DNA from: Kalaharituber pfeilii
Taxonomy: Eukaryota; Ascomycota; Pezizomycetes; Pezizales; Pezizaceae
Reading direction: 5' to 3'
Length of the DNA stretch: 64,000 bases
Assembly: GCA_015179045.1 (NCBI GenBank)
Contig: WHUZ01000141.1
Coordinates: forward strand, 32,384 to 96,383
The position numbers and the translations under genes were made by a program. Below the pieces are notes generated by a model. That model searched no databases. It saw only the letters and a program-made list of their open reading frames with translations, and was not told the origin of the DNA. Shown here in pieces: positions 39,381-50,025 of the stretch. The first letter of the stretch is position 1. Each line of letters begins with the position of its first letter.

Positions 39381-40473
39381 AACTATCAATAAGACAATTG
39401 GTCTAAACTTATCACCTTGGCCAAGTTTGCATACAATAATACCCTATCCTCTACTACTGGAGTAACCCCGTTCTTTGCCAATTACGGCTACCACCCTCGC
39501 TATACCCTCCTAGCCAAGCCGGATGCCCAACTACCCAATCTCACGATCTTACAAGACTATGCCGATTACTTGCAAGTGCTTGAAGAGTGCCTATAGGCCA
39601 AAATTGAATGGGCACAAGCAATACAGGCGGAAAATTCTAACCTGCACCGACTTCCTGTACCCAAGTATGACATCGGGGACAAGGTATGGCTCCTAAGGTG
39701 AAATCTTCATACAACCCGACCCTCCGAAAAGCTCAATCACAAGAGAGTAGGGAAGTTTGAGATTCAAGAAAAAATCTCCTCCCATACCTATAAACTCACG
39801 CTTCCCACCTCCATGAAGGTACACCCAGTCTTCCATACCTCTCTACTTGAACCCATTGCCATGGACCCTCTTCTAGTGAGCGGCACGAGCTAGCTCGAGC
39901 CAGGATTGATTATATACATAATATTGACAAACTGAAGTAAACTAAGCTAAATTTTCATCTTTCTCACTACTATCAGCTAAATTGTGCATTTCGAAGTTGT
40001 TGGTAGGTCAGAATGAGCTCCAAGTCTCTGATTATTACTATATTAGGTATTTACAGTTTATGAAACCTTGCACTGGCTAAGCATTTTAGCGAGCTGTCAA
40101 GAAAAACACAAGCATGATCTTGGCTCGTTTGAGCTCGAGCCAGCTCGAGCTCATGCCAGGCCAGCTCGAGCCGGCTCGAGCTCAAGATCAGTCGAGCTCG
40201 AGCTGGCTCGGCTCGTGCCGCTCACTACCCTCTTCCCAGCCAAACATCTCCTCTACCGCCTCCTATTATCATTGAGGAAGAAGAAGAGTCCAAGGTCGAA
40301 GAAATCCTAGACTCCCAGAAACGCCACAACAAACTCGAGTACCTTGTTCGTTGGCTTGGTTACGACCAGCCCACCTGGGAACTAGCTGAGCTGTGCACCA
40401 ACGCCCCACTACTAGTGCGGCGTTTCCACAACTCCTACCCTTCAAAACCAAGACCCCGTACCCTGCCAAAATG
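39381..40473 (+). pseudogene. Gypsy integrase C-terminus and chromodomain (chromovirus remnant)
   Basis: Frames read [65 protein letters not shown], then after the MITE (39874-40227) PPPIIIEEEEESKVEEILDS, LEYLVRWLGYDQPTWELAEL and a stop at 40471. The last block is a chromodomain, which in chromoviruses guides integration to heterochromatin. A few stops are present. It lies just 5' of a family-Y LTR with polypurine tract GAAGGGAGGCTAC (40564-40576), so it identifies family Y as a chromovirus. Confidence 0.85.
39874..40227. mobile_element. hAT-type MITE, copy 2 (354 bp)
   Basis: TIRs TAGTGAGCGGCACGAGC with 8-bp TSD CCCTCTTC at 39866-39873 and 40228-40235, splitting the Gypsy chromodomain frame. 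Confidence 0.92.
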
Positions 40474-40576
40474 AGTGGAACCAGGACTGACCCTATCGTT
40501 ATTCCTGACAATGAATACGATGAACAGCAACCCGACCTTGAGAATCACTGGAGCTCTCCCCTAGAAGGGAGGCTAC

Positions 40577-41307
40577 TGTAACGATCCAACCCGGACCCCT
40601 CGCCCAAGACCCTCCAGCTCCGGCCCTATACTGGCAACCAACATACTACTCGCCAGTAGTCGTTCATGTGCAGCTGACCCTGGCACCCTTGCAATTCGCC
40701 GCACTCCTTCTAGCACTCCGATATATATCCCTGCACCTGTGAGCATGCTTAAGCGACATGGCCGCCAGCATCCCGGTCATCGCTTAACAGCCCGAACCCG
40801 AAGAACCTGCCAGAACCTGCTAGAAGGACCCGGATCTCCAGAACCCGCCGGAAAGCCGCAGAACCCGCCGGAAAGCCATAGAATCTGCTGGAAACAGGTA
40901 TCGCCGAGCTTATTCCCGGATATTCCTGACGCTTCTACCCGCTTCCAGTCATTTCCCCGGCCATCCATGTACTTCCTGTCGTTTCCTTTGTTTTCCATGT
41001 ACTTCCAGTCGCTTCCTCGGTTCTCCATGTACTTCGTTTGTTTGTTTCCTTGTTTGCTTGTTTGCTTGGATTTGCCGCCGAGGGTTTTCTATAAAGAGGC
41101 CCTCCCCCCTCCTCCCTCTTGCTTCTCCACGCAACAACTTGTATCCTACCCAAGTTGTGTATTTAGCTTTTAATATATCTACCTCCCGATATCATATAGC
41201 TCCGACCGCCTCTGCCTCTGCCTCCGCCTCCACTGTGAAATCGCCTCGGCGCCCGCCGCCCACCCGGTACCCAGATCTTGTACCTTGACCCGGACCCATT
41301 CATCACA
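40577..41307 (+). repeat. 3' LTR of Gypsy family Y (731 bp)
   Basis: TGTAACGATCCAACCC to GACCCATTCATCACA, directly after the polypurine tract. Reference copy for the family-Y solo LTRs in this window. Confidence 0.88.
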
Positions 41308-41447
41308 GAAGATATGAAAGAATTAAGCCAATAAAATAATAACTGAACGTGTATGTCGTAATAATAGAAGGCGGGATCAGACTGTCTGTTTTGACACTAA
41401 TCAACCAGACCAGGACAGCTTGTCAAGCCTTTCCAAGTCGACTATTA

Positions 41448-42304
41448 CTGTAGTTCACCACTTTCCCGGACACCCCACTTTCCCGGACACATTTACCACC
41501 AAAACTGCGCAAACTTCGCACTCAATATCTCAACAACCACAACAGCATTTGTGAATGCGCTTTGTATAGCTATTAGACAAAGTGTAATTCTTGCTATCTA
41601 GCACTTTTTCTTCATCAAAAATTGTGGGTGCAAAGGGATTTTGGCTTGTCGCATTTTTGTTGGAAGGCTTGGCATTTATTTGTATGGGATCTCCATACAA
41701 AACGTTCATAAGACTTGAATATAGTCCTACTATTCAACGCTAATTACAATAGCTATGATAGTATATGTCAAGAATCACCTGAAGAGTTATAGTAAGGTGC
41801 TGCATTTAGTTTACTTTCATTTGTTGAATTGTAGAGTTGGTGTACAACTATCTACTTTTGGGTGTGTTTCTCATACAAATGGTTTCTATGGGAAATATGA
41901 ATATTGTGAATAATTTCCAAACCGCTACAGGTATTACTTAACTACGTTGCTCATAGTTTCCAACTGAGTGATCCTATTGAATGTGAGTGTCTGAGTTTTT
42001 TTCATGAATTGATTGCATGTGTAGCATGCAGAATTCGGGGGTGGTGACATTTGTATGGAGATCCCATACAAATAAATGCCAAGCCTTCCAACAAAAATGC
42101 GACAAGCCATAATCCCTTTGCACCCCCAATTTTTGATGAAGAAAAAGTGCTAGATAGCAAGAATTACACTTTGTCTAATAGCTATACAAAGCGCATTCAC
42201 AAATGCTGTTGTGGTTGTTGAGATATTGAGTGCGAAGTTTGCGCAGTTTTGGTGGTAAATGTGTCCGGGAAAGTGGGGTGTCCGGGAAAGTTGGTGAACT
42301 ACAG
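41448..42304. mobile_element. TA-flanked foldback MITE with about 240-bp TIRs
   Basis: Starts CTGTAGTTCACCACTTTCCC and ends with its inverse, flanked by TA at 41446-41447 and 42305-42306. A subterminal CTTTCCCGGACA is repeated twice per end. The arms match almost base for base over about 240 bp (to about 41690). A central region of about 360 bp has no ORF. Probably Tc1/mariner-related; inserted in a Gypsy remnant. Confidence 0.88.
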
Positions 42305-42354
42305 TAGTAAGGTCTCACCTTCCGGCTTGGCACGTCCGGTAATAAGGTCTGATT

Positions 42355-43190
42355 ACTTCAATGAAACCTATGTACTACATGACTTTATGGAAAGCTTAAC
42401 TATAAGAGATTAAGAAGATTCAGGATCCAAGAGGAAATTTTCTCCTATGTATTTAAGCTTGAACTCTTCTCTTCAATGAAGGTCTATCCTGTATTCTACA
42501 CCTTCTTATTTGAACCTGTTACTACCGACCCTCTCTCTGGCCAGACCGAGGAACTGCCACCTCCTGTTATTGTCAAAGATAAAGAGGAGTATGAAGTTAA
42601 AGAAATCCTTGACTCCTACCGAAGATACAATAAGCTGGCATACCTTGTTTGCTAAACTGGTTACAACCACTTCACCTAGATACTTATAGAGTTATGTGCT
42701 AACACCTCCTTATTATCGTCGTACATCGCCTTAAGGAAGGATTTGGGAAAGGTGAGAAAGTGGCTGGAGTCGGGCAACAAGATAGGAAAGACGACGGGGA
42801 TCCGCTGGTTGAGGTCAAAGGCAAGACTGGTTGAAGAGGGGAAGAAGACCAGTTCGGTGGTGCTTTACCTGGAGAAGACGATCGAGGTGGAGAAAGTGAG
42901 GCTTGGGGGACGATGGCTGAGAGTGGACCAGTACGAGTGGGGTAGGGACGGAAGTAGGTACTGGCACTCTGGGAGACCCGCACCACTGAGAGTCACCGCG
43001 GGTAACACTTGTATTTAGCGGAGATGTGTTTGTTTGTTGGGGTAGTTAGGAAGTTGTTTTTTCTTTTAATAAAGACCCTCGCCATAGCCCATCGGGCGGC
43101 AAGCGAGTATTGATATAAAAAAAAAAAAAAAACACCTCCTTATTAGTCCAATGTTTCCATAACTCTTACCCTACAAAATCTTGACTATGA
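42355..43190 (+). pseudogene. Gypsy integrase/chromodomain remnant 2
   Basis: Reads FRIQEEIFSYVFKLELFSSMK, VYPVFYTFLFEPV, PPPVIVKDKEEYEVKEILDS and KLAYLVC with stops, then after a nested retroposon (42716-43130) QCFHNSYPTKS. Same gene region as 39381-40473 but older; many changes are C-to-T-like. Confidence 0.75.
42716..43130 (+). mobile_element. Family-2 ORF1-only retroposon (5'-truncated)
   Basis: TSD AACACCTCCTTATTA (15 bp) at 42701-42715 and 43131-43145. Tail stem CTCGC/GCGAG, poly(A). Carries the end of an ORF1-like protein: DLGKVRKWLESGNKIGKT, TGIRWLRSKARLVEEGKK, VVLYLEKT, VRLGGRWLRVDQYEWGRDG (about 42725-43017). Confidence 0.92.
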
Positions 43191-43199
43191 CCAAAACGA

Positions 43200-43548
43200 A
43201 TAGTATATACGAAGACCTCCGAGTGTGAGTCGAGTGGGTGCCGAGTTTTGTAGCATATGAGCGGCCCACGTACAAATTTGATGTACAATGCCAATAAATG
43301 CATTTAGCGTTCACATCCCGCCTGAGCGAGTCGGGTTGAGTCAGTAAGTAATGAGATCGAGCCGGTTTGTTATACCGTTACGCGTACCCGACTCGGCTGC
43401 CGAGTGAGCCGGTATGAGTTGTATGAATGGCGTAACTGAGTCGGTGTGACAATGTACAACTACTACTTGGCCGCCGAGTGAGCCGGGTCGGGTTGTATGT
43501 GCGGCTTCACTGAGTCGGTGTGATAATGTACAACTACTGTACTACTCA
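43200..43548. repeat. Short tandem duplication (about 70-75 bp unit)
   Basis: Two copies of GCCGAGTGAGCCGG..GTGTGANAATGTACAACTACT (about 43400-43470 and 43473-43545), preceded by looser GAGTCGGGT motifs. No gene. Confidence 0.55.
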
Positions 43549-44770
43549 TTTTTTTTTATTTTTTTTTATTTTTTTTTTATTTCACGTAACCCCGCTTGCA
43601 GCTGTTCGCCATGGCAGGGTCCCTGGACCGAAGTCCTTCTGGCCCGGAGACAGACACCTGTGCAACTACATACAAAATCGTCCCCTGTAAAAACACACAA
43701 CGATACTATGACTTCGGTGATGTAGAGGAAACACAAAGCGAAAGCCCAATCCCCCAAGAGAACAATCAAGCACGAATACTCAAATATCCCCCCAGAGAAT
43801 CAAGCAGTCATATCCATCTCCTCCACATCCCTCCCCTTCCCCTTTCTGTCCACCTTTGTTATTCTGTCCCAGTCATACAAGCACGAGTGGTACCATTTGC
43901 CTGATAACCGTACCTTCGCTGGTGTTTGACTATCTGATTCTACCTCCCCCTCCAGGTAGATAACAATCGAGCTAGTCTTCTTTCCCTCCCTCCTTTCTTT
44001 TCTCACCAACCATCTTGCCGCAACAATCTTCCCCATCCATGGGTTCGCCTTTTCCATCCACTCTCTTACTTTCCCAAGTTTCTTCGTCACCGCTATGCCA
44101 TGCACCACAACTGCCCGGCCAGATTGCGGGAGCCTTTCTTTCTGGGATGTTCTTGCTTTCGGAGATGATGTTGGAGGCTTCTTGTTCTGCTTGGGGGGGT
44201 TGGTACTGGGCCCCCTTGCTGCGTTTTTGGATTGAGAAGCGGTGGACCTTGTTCGGTTTTTCGGTGGTGCTGCTGGAGGTGGGTTGGTTTTTTGTGCTGG
44301 GGGTGTATTTGGTGGAATGCTTTGAGAGACGATTGCTGCATATGACAGCGGAGGTATTGTCTCTGGCTCGGTCTGTGTTTCCCCTTCCTTTTGCCTATAA
44401 CTTCGCTGTGTGGCAGCATAGTTCTTGCAACGTTCCCCTTTCGCTGCTGCTGCGAGTAAATCTATGCGCTGGTGTGCGTGTCCGAGATAGCCTAGGAACA
44501 GGTCTGTTGGCTCGAAGTTTGGTCTTTTCATAAGGTCTTCTATACATTTCTGGATATGAATAATGATATCTCCCACTGCCTCAAGCATACAAGTCATATT
44601 AACTCCACCAAGTCTTTCAATGATTGACTGGAGCAGTGGGGCCTCGAGACGAGTACATCTGGCAAGTGTTGTCTTGGCACCCGAAGATGTATTTTTCGGT
44701 GCCAGGCTGCCCAATGCCGCGAATCGATTGGTTCGATCCATGGTGGAAGTGCCAAGAAGTCAGGGGTAGT
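43549..44770 (-). mobile_element. Element A copy 3, full length, diverged
   Basis: Minus orientation with poly(T), family-1 tail (43581-43660) and complete ORF. The 13-nt flanks ACTGTACTACTCA (43536-43548) and ACTGTGCTTGTCA (44771-44783) match at 10 of 13 positions, consistent with an older TSD. The 5' leader before the ATG is about 30 nt, as in copy 1. Confidence 0.85.
43800..44741 (-). CDS. ORF1p-like RNA-binding protein of element A copy 3 (313 aa, intact)
   Basis: Begins MDRTNRFAALGSLAPKN and ends VDRKGKGRDVEEMDMTA. It differs from the copy-1 protein at many residues in the first 200 positions and by small length changes, yet stays open. The RRM-like C-terminal half (GRAVVVHGIAV, ARWLVRKERREGKKTSS, VRLSGKWYHSCLYDWDR) is much more conserved. 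This pattern suggests selection on the protein rather than a dead fossil. No zinc knuckle, no enzymatic domain. Confidence 0.72.
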   Translation of the reverse strand: MDRTNRFAALGSLAPKNTSSGAKTTLARCTRLEAPLLQSIIERLGGVNMTCMLEAVGDIIIHIQKCIEDLMKRPNFEPTDLFLGYLGHAHQRIDLLAAAAKGERCKNYAATQRSYRQKEGETQTEPETIPPLSYAAIVSQSIPPNTPPAQKTNPPPAAPPKNRTRSTASQSKNAARGPSTNPPKQNKKPPTSSPKARTSQKERLPQSGRAVVVHGIAVTKKLGKVREWMEKANPWMGKIVAARWLVRKERREGKKTSSIVIYLEGEVESDSQTPAKVRLSGKWYHSCLYDWDRITKVDRKGKGRDVEEMDMTA

Positions 44771-44809
44771 ACTGTGCTTGTCAACGGAGCAGGGAGCTGA
44801 AATCTCCTC

Positions 44810-44872
44810 TTTTTTTTTTTTTTTTTTTTTATTTCACGTGACCCCGCTTGTAGCTGTTCGCCATGGCAGGGC
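44810..44872 (-). mobile_element. Family-1 micro-insertion (38-nt core)
   Basis: Poly(T) 44810-44830, ATTT, then 38 nt of core at 44835-44872. TSD CTGAAATCTCCTC at 44797-44809 and 44873-44885. Confidence 0.95.
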
Positions 44873-44885
44873 CTGAAATCTCCTC

Positions 44886-45249
44886 AAAACTTAACCCCCA
44901 AGGGGGAAACTTGAGGAGTTGGGTTTTTTGGAATAAAAATTAGATCTAAAGACTCAGCGCACTGAGAGCTTTCGATCTATGTAGTTTCGCTGGGGGGGGA
45001 CGCTGTGGTTGCGGAGTGGCTTCCGAGTGCTCGTCCTGTCGAAGTGGTTGTCGCTGAGAACGGCCACTTACATGTGAGTGCATATATTGTGGAGTGGGAA
45101 ATTACTGGTTATAGTAATCTATCTCACTTCTAGTCATACGGTGGTGAAGCTTGTATAATTGCTATCATGTAAATGCAAGGCTTCAAACATACATAGACCT
45201 GGAATGAGCGACGTAGTAGTGGAACCTATGTGTTCTTTTGTACCTAGTC
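44886..45249. other. Unassigned region
   Basis: Contains a CCCCCAAGGGGG palindrome (about 44898) and no convincing ORF. Confidence 0.35.
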
Positions 45250-45274
45250 TCACCATAGCCCACAGGGCGGCATG

Positions 45275-45473
45275 GGCGGGAAATGGTTGAGGATCAGCCC
45301 ATACGAGCCAGACAGGAGACGGAAGTGAAAGGCGTTGTATGGATACGCGCATCATGTATGAGCACCGCGGGCAACACATGTATCTAGTGGTCGTAGTTTT
45401 TCTCCGTTAAATAAAACCCTCGCCATAGCCCTCAGGGCGGTATGCGAGTAATGTTATGGAAAAAAAAAAAAAT
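45275..45473 (+). mobile_element. Family-2 retroposon inserted in the tail of an older family-2 copy
   Basis: Holds the last ORF1-like codons (GGKWLRISPYEPDRRRK, stop), 3' UTR, tail and poly(A). TSD ACAGGGCGGCATG at 45262-45274 and 45474-45486. The target itself is the stem-loop of a family-2 tail, so two tails now stand in tandem. Confidence 0.9.
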
Positions 45474-46108
45474 ACAGGGCGGCATGTAAGTAAAAAAAAA
45501 AAAAAACTATAATGTGAAATTGCTTGAAAGCCTTGTTAGGCCGTTGTCTGGTTCAAGGCTGTATTAGGCCTATTCGACCTTGCAGAGCTGCTGGAAAACG
45601 GGATATGCATGATGTGCAGTTGCCATTGTGCACAGGCCTCTCGTATTTCTGACATTACCCGCCTCAGTCGTGCGCAGTAGGAGGTCGACATGTAGGAGGG
45701 ACTGCTATAGTATCATTGTTATGCTCTCCCTTTTTCTGTCTCCTGCTGATGAAGACAACTACCACTGCAACAGAGGTATTGCAAAACAGCAAACTACTTT
45801 TTTTTTTTTTTTTTCATTAATTGCATGCCGCCCTATGGGCTATGGCGATGTTAGGTACATAAAATATAATAAAAGGAAGAATAGGAAAGGTAGGAAAATT
45901 AAACTACATGTCTCTATGTCCTTCCTGCCCAGATCAACTTGAATGTCTCTGCCAATCTATCCCCTCCTCTGGTTCCGTCAGTCCCTTCATTCCTCCTGGT
46001 AGTCTTCTCTCCCAGGGTTGACAGTCCATTGTTATGTGAATTAGGTTCTCCAAAGCCTTCCCGCACCATCGGCATTCCGAAGAATCTGCTTTGCCAATTC
46101 TGTGCCTC

Positions 46109-46378
46109 TCCATAGTCGTCTATCTGGAAGCCCAACAGGACGTTGACAAGGTACGACTCGGAGGAAGATGGCTTAAAGCGAGCCAGTACGAGGCAGAAAG
46201 CGGACGGAGATGAGAAAGACTGCTGGCCGCTCCCCCCGCAACACGATGTAAACCGCGGGCGTCATGTACTTAAAGTTACGTCATTGTTCTTCTTTTCTTT
46301 TGCTATTTTAAATAAAACCCTCGCCATAGCCCGTAGGGCGGTCTGCGAGTATTGACATAAAAAATAAAAATAAAAATA
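46109..46378 (+). mobile_element. Family-2 ORF1-only retroposon, truncated (270 bp)
   Basis: Carries DKVRLGGRWLKASQYEAESG and stop, 3' UTR, tail (CTCGC/GCGAG) and an A-rich end. TSD AATTCTGTGCCTC at 46096-46108 and 46379-46391. Confidence 0.92.
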
Positions 46379-48499
46379 AATTCTGTGCCTCCATTCCCGG
46401 AGTCCCTTGTTCCCAAGTATACTGGCTAAGGTCCCTATTATTTGTCGGTTTCCCAGTCTTTGCAGGGATCGATAGGTAAGGTAGAGTCGGTTCCTTTCCT
46501 CAGCCCATAGTGCTTTGGCATGTTGGCGGATCCTCTCCTCCGTTACCATTTCGTCTTGGTACTGAAGAGCGGTGCTGACCTTGGCTGCCTTGTTGGCTTT
46601 GGAGTTTCCTCTGATGTTGATATGGGACTTGACCCAGAGTATCGCTAAATCTATGTCTCCCTAAACTATTCTGGCTTCCCATTATTCTCGCACTGCTTGT
46701 GTTGCTCCACCTGGTGTCGGTTCCTCTTTTGCTATCTGTTGCATTTTGACTATGGCTGTCCTGAGTCCGTAACGATCAGGAGCTCCCCTTCGCACTTCAA
46801 GGCCCAACTTATAGCAATTAGTTCCCCATCATTTACTATATTCTTGTCTCCTAGGTAGATCAATGTGTCCTTTTGTTGGTAATAGGTGCCGGCTCCGGTG
46901 ATGTCATCCATCTGGCTCCCGTCTGTGTAGATGCTCTCTCATCCTTCTTCCTCTTCCTTCACGATAATGCCTTCCCATTCTTCTTGTGTTAGGTTGCTGG
47001 GGTGGAATGGGTAAGTGTGTATAGTTAGGGGTTCCCTGTGGGAGAGCGACCCTCTCAGGTATACAGTGTCTGGTTGGGGGTCTCGTAGGGGTTCCTTTTC
47101 GAATCTCAGAGTCCGGGCCTCTACCCTGCTCTGTTCGCTAGCTATGAAGGTTTTGTTGGATTCTAGGTTGGTGATGCCCTCGACTATGTCTCATCTTGTA
47201 CCCCACGAAGCTCCGGACAGGTCCCTGGCTACCGTGTATTGCCAACTCTCGAGTCTCTTTAGTTTCGTCACTGGCGAGGCCTCTTTAATGTATCCTGCCT
47301 ATACCCAACTCCCGTAGGTGGCAATGGTTCTAGCTGTGCTTGTGTAAAGTTGTCTTCTTTTAGCAGGGTCAAGCTTTGTTAGCTGTAATACTACTCTCTA
47401 TGCTGCTTTCCCCAGCTGTAGGCACTTCTCGAAGTGTTCATGAAACTTCATCTCCCAGTCGATGCAGAGTCCTACGAGTCTATAACTCCGTCCTTTAGTT
47501 CCAATAATGAGAGTTTTAGCCTTCTTAGAGTCCAGTTCGAATCCTTTGTCCCTGGCCTCTTTTATGAGGTTCTGTCGGTGGGTTTCGATATTTTGTTCTA
47601 GCTGTCTCATCGATTTGTGGGATAGCACACAATGGAAGTTATCTACATATGATTAGAAGAATAGCCATGATTCCGCTTTTTCTGCTACTGGGGCCACTCC
47701 ACTAGGAATGATACTGGTAAGAGAGAAGATCCTTGAGAGGCTCCGTCTGTCATCCGTCCCTCCCCCCAGATCTTCCTATTCCACAAAATTCTTAAGTCGT
47801 TTGGTTGCATAAATCCTTCGACGAATGTGCTGGCTAAGTTCGGATCGACTTTCTCCACCCTTTTTATCATTCTTTCCCGTTGTGTGAAGTTGAAAGCGGA
47901 TTTGATATCATCTCCGACTATCACTGTCTATTCTCCTTTGTCTAGTCTGGTGTTAATTTCCTTTAAGGTTTGTCTTTTGTAGGTCCTCTGTCTCTCGGTG
48001 TGGTCGGCTTCCTAGCTAGGTATCTCTGAAGAGGGAGTCCTGCTTCTGTATTCGAGTAGCAACTACCTTCTGTCCAAGTTTTGCTACTGTATTCAGTAAC
48101 GTAATCAGTCTCCAGCTCCCTGGCTCATTTCTGGGTCTCTCTTTCTTCAAGATCATTACCACGTCTAGTCCACAAGCGAATTGGTAATTCCTATTAATGT
48201 AGTCGACTATCTCCTCTCTCACTGCTGCCCATAATGTTATCCCTTTAATGAGCTTTAGGAGGCCATACTGGATCCTGTCAGGGCCTGGCGCAGATCTTGG
48301 CTTGGTCCATAATAGCGCTTGGTCTATGGCTTTCCTGGCCTCTTCCCTGTCGATCAGAAGTCCTGTTGGTCTTCGTGGGGCCTGGGGGGTGCTTGCTGTT
48401 GTTGGGGTGGTGACGAAGTTGCACTCTATTAGTAGGTTAGCTATCTGGTCGTCTGTCCCTAGTATATCTGTGAGTTCGTGGGTTCTGAAGGGGTCTTGG

Positions 48500-48995
48500 A
48501 CAGCTGGTCACAGTCGCGCAACTGGTAGGGTGTCGCAAACCTGGAGAGGACCTTGGCATTTCACGTGCCCTGGTAAAGGAAGGCCAGAGGAGAGGGTACT
48601 AGAAGGTTCGGCGGGTTGAAGAACCGGGAGACTACCAAAGGGGGAAGTGGGCACTTGAGAATTACGGGTATATCAAGAGGGCGAGGAGGAGGCCTTCTCT
48701 GTAGCATACAACATAGCATACAACATATAATCATCGTTACAAGGTTGAAGAAAGTCAGATCCATAGACCTCGTTCAATTCCAGTAATTTACTCCTTCTTC
48801 CCTCTAGTCCACTTTCCTCCTCGACAGTGCGAGCCCAAGAAGCGGGGGTGTTCTACCCACCCAGTAGGCAGCCCGAGCGTGGCCCAGGTTCTGAGTTCGA
48901 ACCACGGGGTGACTGGCTACTTCTACTTTTTGCCCTGCCATGGCGAACAGCTGCAAGCGGGGTCACGTGATAAAAAAAAAAAAAAAAAAAAAAAG
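48500..48995 (+). mobile_element. SINE-like element with family-1 tail (496 bp)
   Basis: No convincing ORF. TSD GGGGTCTTGG at 48490-48499 and 48996-49005 within the family-2 LINE. The last 37 nt before poly(A) (48933-48969) are the family-1 core. An internal CAGCCCGAGCGTGG (48869-48882) and GTTCGAACC (48895-48903) resemble pol III A and B boxes, but too close together for a normal tRNA. Probably moved by the family-1 LINE. Confidence 0.7.
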
Positions 48996-49899
48996 GGGGT
49001 CTTGGGCCAGTCGGAATATGTCCTACAGAGAGGTGATGCATTCTTCTTCTAGGTAAGTCTCCCAGTATGTCTTCTTCTTGTCTCTTATCATATCTCGGAG
49101 AAGTCTTTGGGCCTTTGTCTTCTCCTCCTTTGAGCTTTGTTTGTTGCGGAGTATGTATTTGGTTATTTTCCTTGCCACTTTGACTTCCTTGTCAAACTAT
49201 CTCTTGGAACGGTCCGTGATCTTTGCTTCCTTGGTGAATACCTGCCCTAGCCTGCACAGGAGTTCGTAAGCATTCGTGCCATCCTTCAGGGGGCAGTTCT
49301 CCCATTCCTCGATGAAGTCGTCCCACTTTTCCCAATCGGTTACCCTGATTGTCTTGTTAGGGGTTCGTTCGCTCTCCAGTCGTCCTATTAACATGGCGTG
49401 GTCCGCTCCGGCTATCCAGGAAATTCCGTTGGTCTTCCATTCTCCGTTTCTGGCAAAGACCAGGTCCAACAAAGCTGTCCTTGTCTCTCGGCCCACTCGT
49501 CTTGTCCATGTGATTGTCCCTTTGTCTATCTGTTGAGTTAGTCCGTTGGCCTGAGTGAGGTTCTTAAGGAGAGTCCCCCTCGTATCCTCTTTGTCAGACC
49601 ATTCTCGGTGATGACAATTGCAGTCTCCGGTTATCATGTCTGTTGTTCCTATCTCTTCCATCTCCTTCTCTATATCAGTGTCTTTATTCCAATAGCAAAC
49701 TACTTGACAACAATATGACTGAATTACAGGTAAGCAGGTAGCCTTTCATGTCTTTTCATGGCTAACAGGAATGAATAACAGAAATCACGGTCCAAAGGGA
49801 GAAAGGGATTCGGCAGGTAAGTGTACCTGAGTCCATTCGCTGTCACGCACTACTGATTGCTAACTTCTCGTGGATGGCAGCTCGACAGCTTGATACGTC

Positions 49900-50025
49900 C
49901 ACAGCTCGCGAGACTAGAAACTCGACAGTGTAAAAGCTCGACACCATGGCAGCATTTACGCAGCATGGCAGCATTCACGCAGCATGGTAGCAAGGTAAGT
50001 CGTGGTATCATGCTCATCGCGTCGT
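49900..50025. repeat. Satellite with GCAGCATGGCAGCATTCACG units (left part)
   Basis: Start of a tandem array continued at 50742-51258; unit of about 100-140 bp containing CATGCTCATCGCGTCGTGGC and several AGCATGGCAGCATTCACGC motifs. Confidence 0.7.

Larger units (their letters stand above)
45915..49690 (-). pseudogene. Family-2 LINE ORF2: endonuclease (partial), RT, RNase H
   Basis: Endonuclease: ITGDCNCHHREWSD and GADHAMLIGRL (49197-49661). RT: SWRLITLLNTVAKLGQKV (about 48060-48130), motif A VGDDIKSAFN (about 47890), motif B GASQGSSLLPVSF (about 47700), motif C reads YVDN (about 47640), then KTLIIGTKGRSYRLVGL. RNase H: DDITGAGTYY, GELIAISWALKC, LIVTDSG (about 46750-46900). C-terminal SSECRWCGKALENLIHITMDC (about 46000-46090). 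Multiple stops and frameshifts, and motif C has lost its second Asp. It is the nearest thing in the window to the autonomous partner of family 2. Confidence 0.85.
45800..49693 (-). mobile_element. Family-2 LINE, 5'-truncated, with two nested insertions
   Basis: Minus-strand LINE of 3.9 kb including inserts. Poly(T) at 45800, tail 45815-45850 (stem ATCGC/GCAAT), and the 12-bp TSD AGCAAACTACTT at 45788-45799 and 49694-49705. It begins in the endonuclease domain and runs through RT and RNase H to the C-terminal motif. Inserts: 46109-46378 and 48500-48995. Confidence 0.92.
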
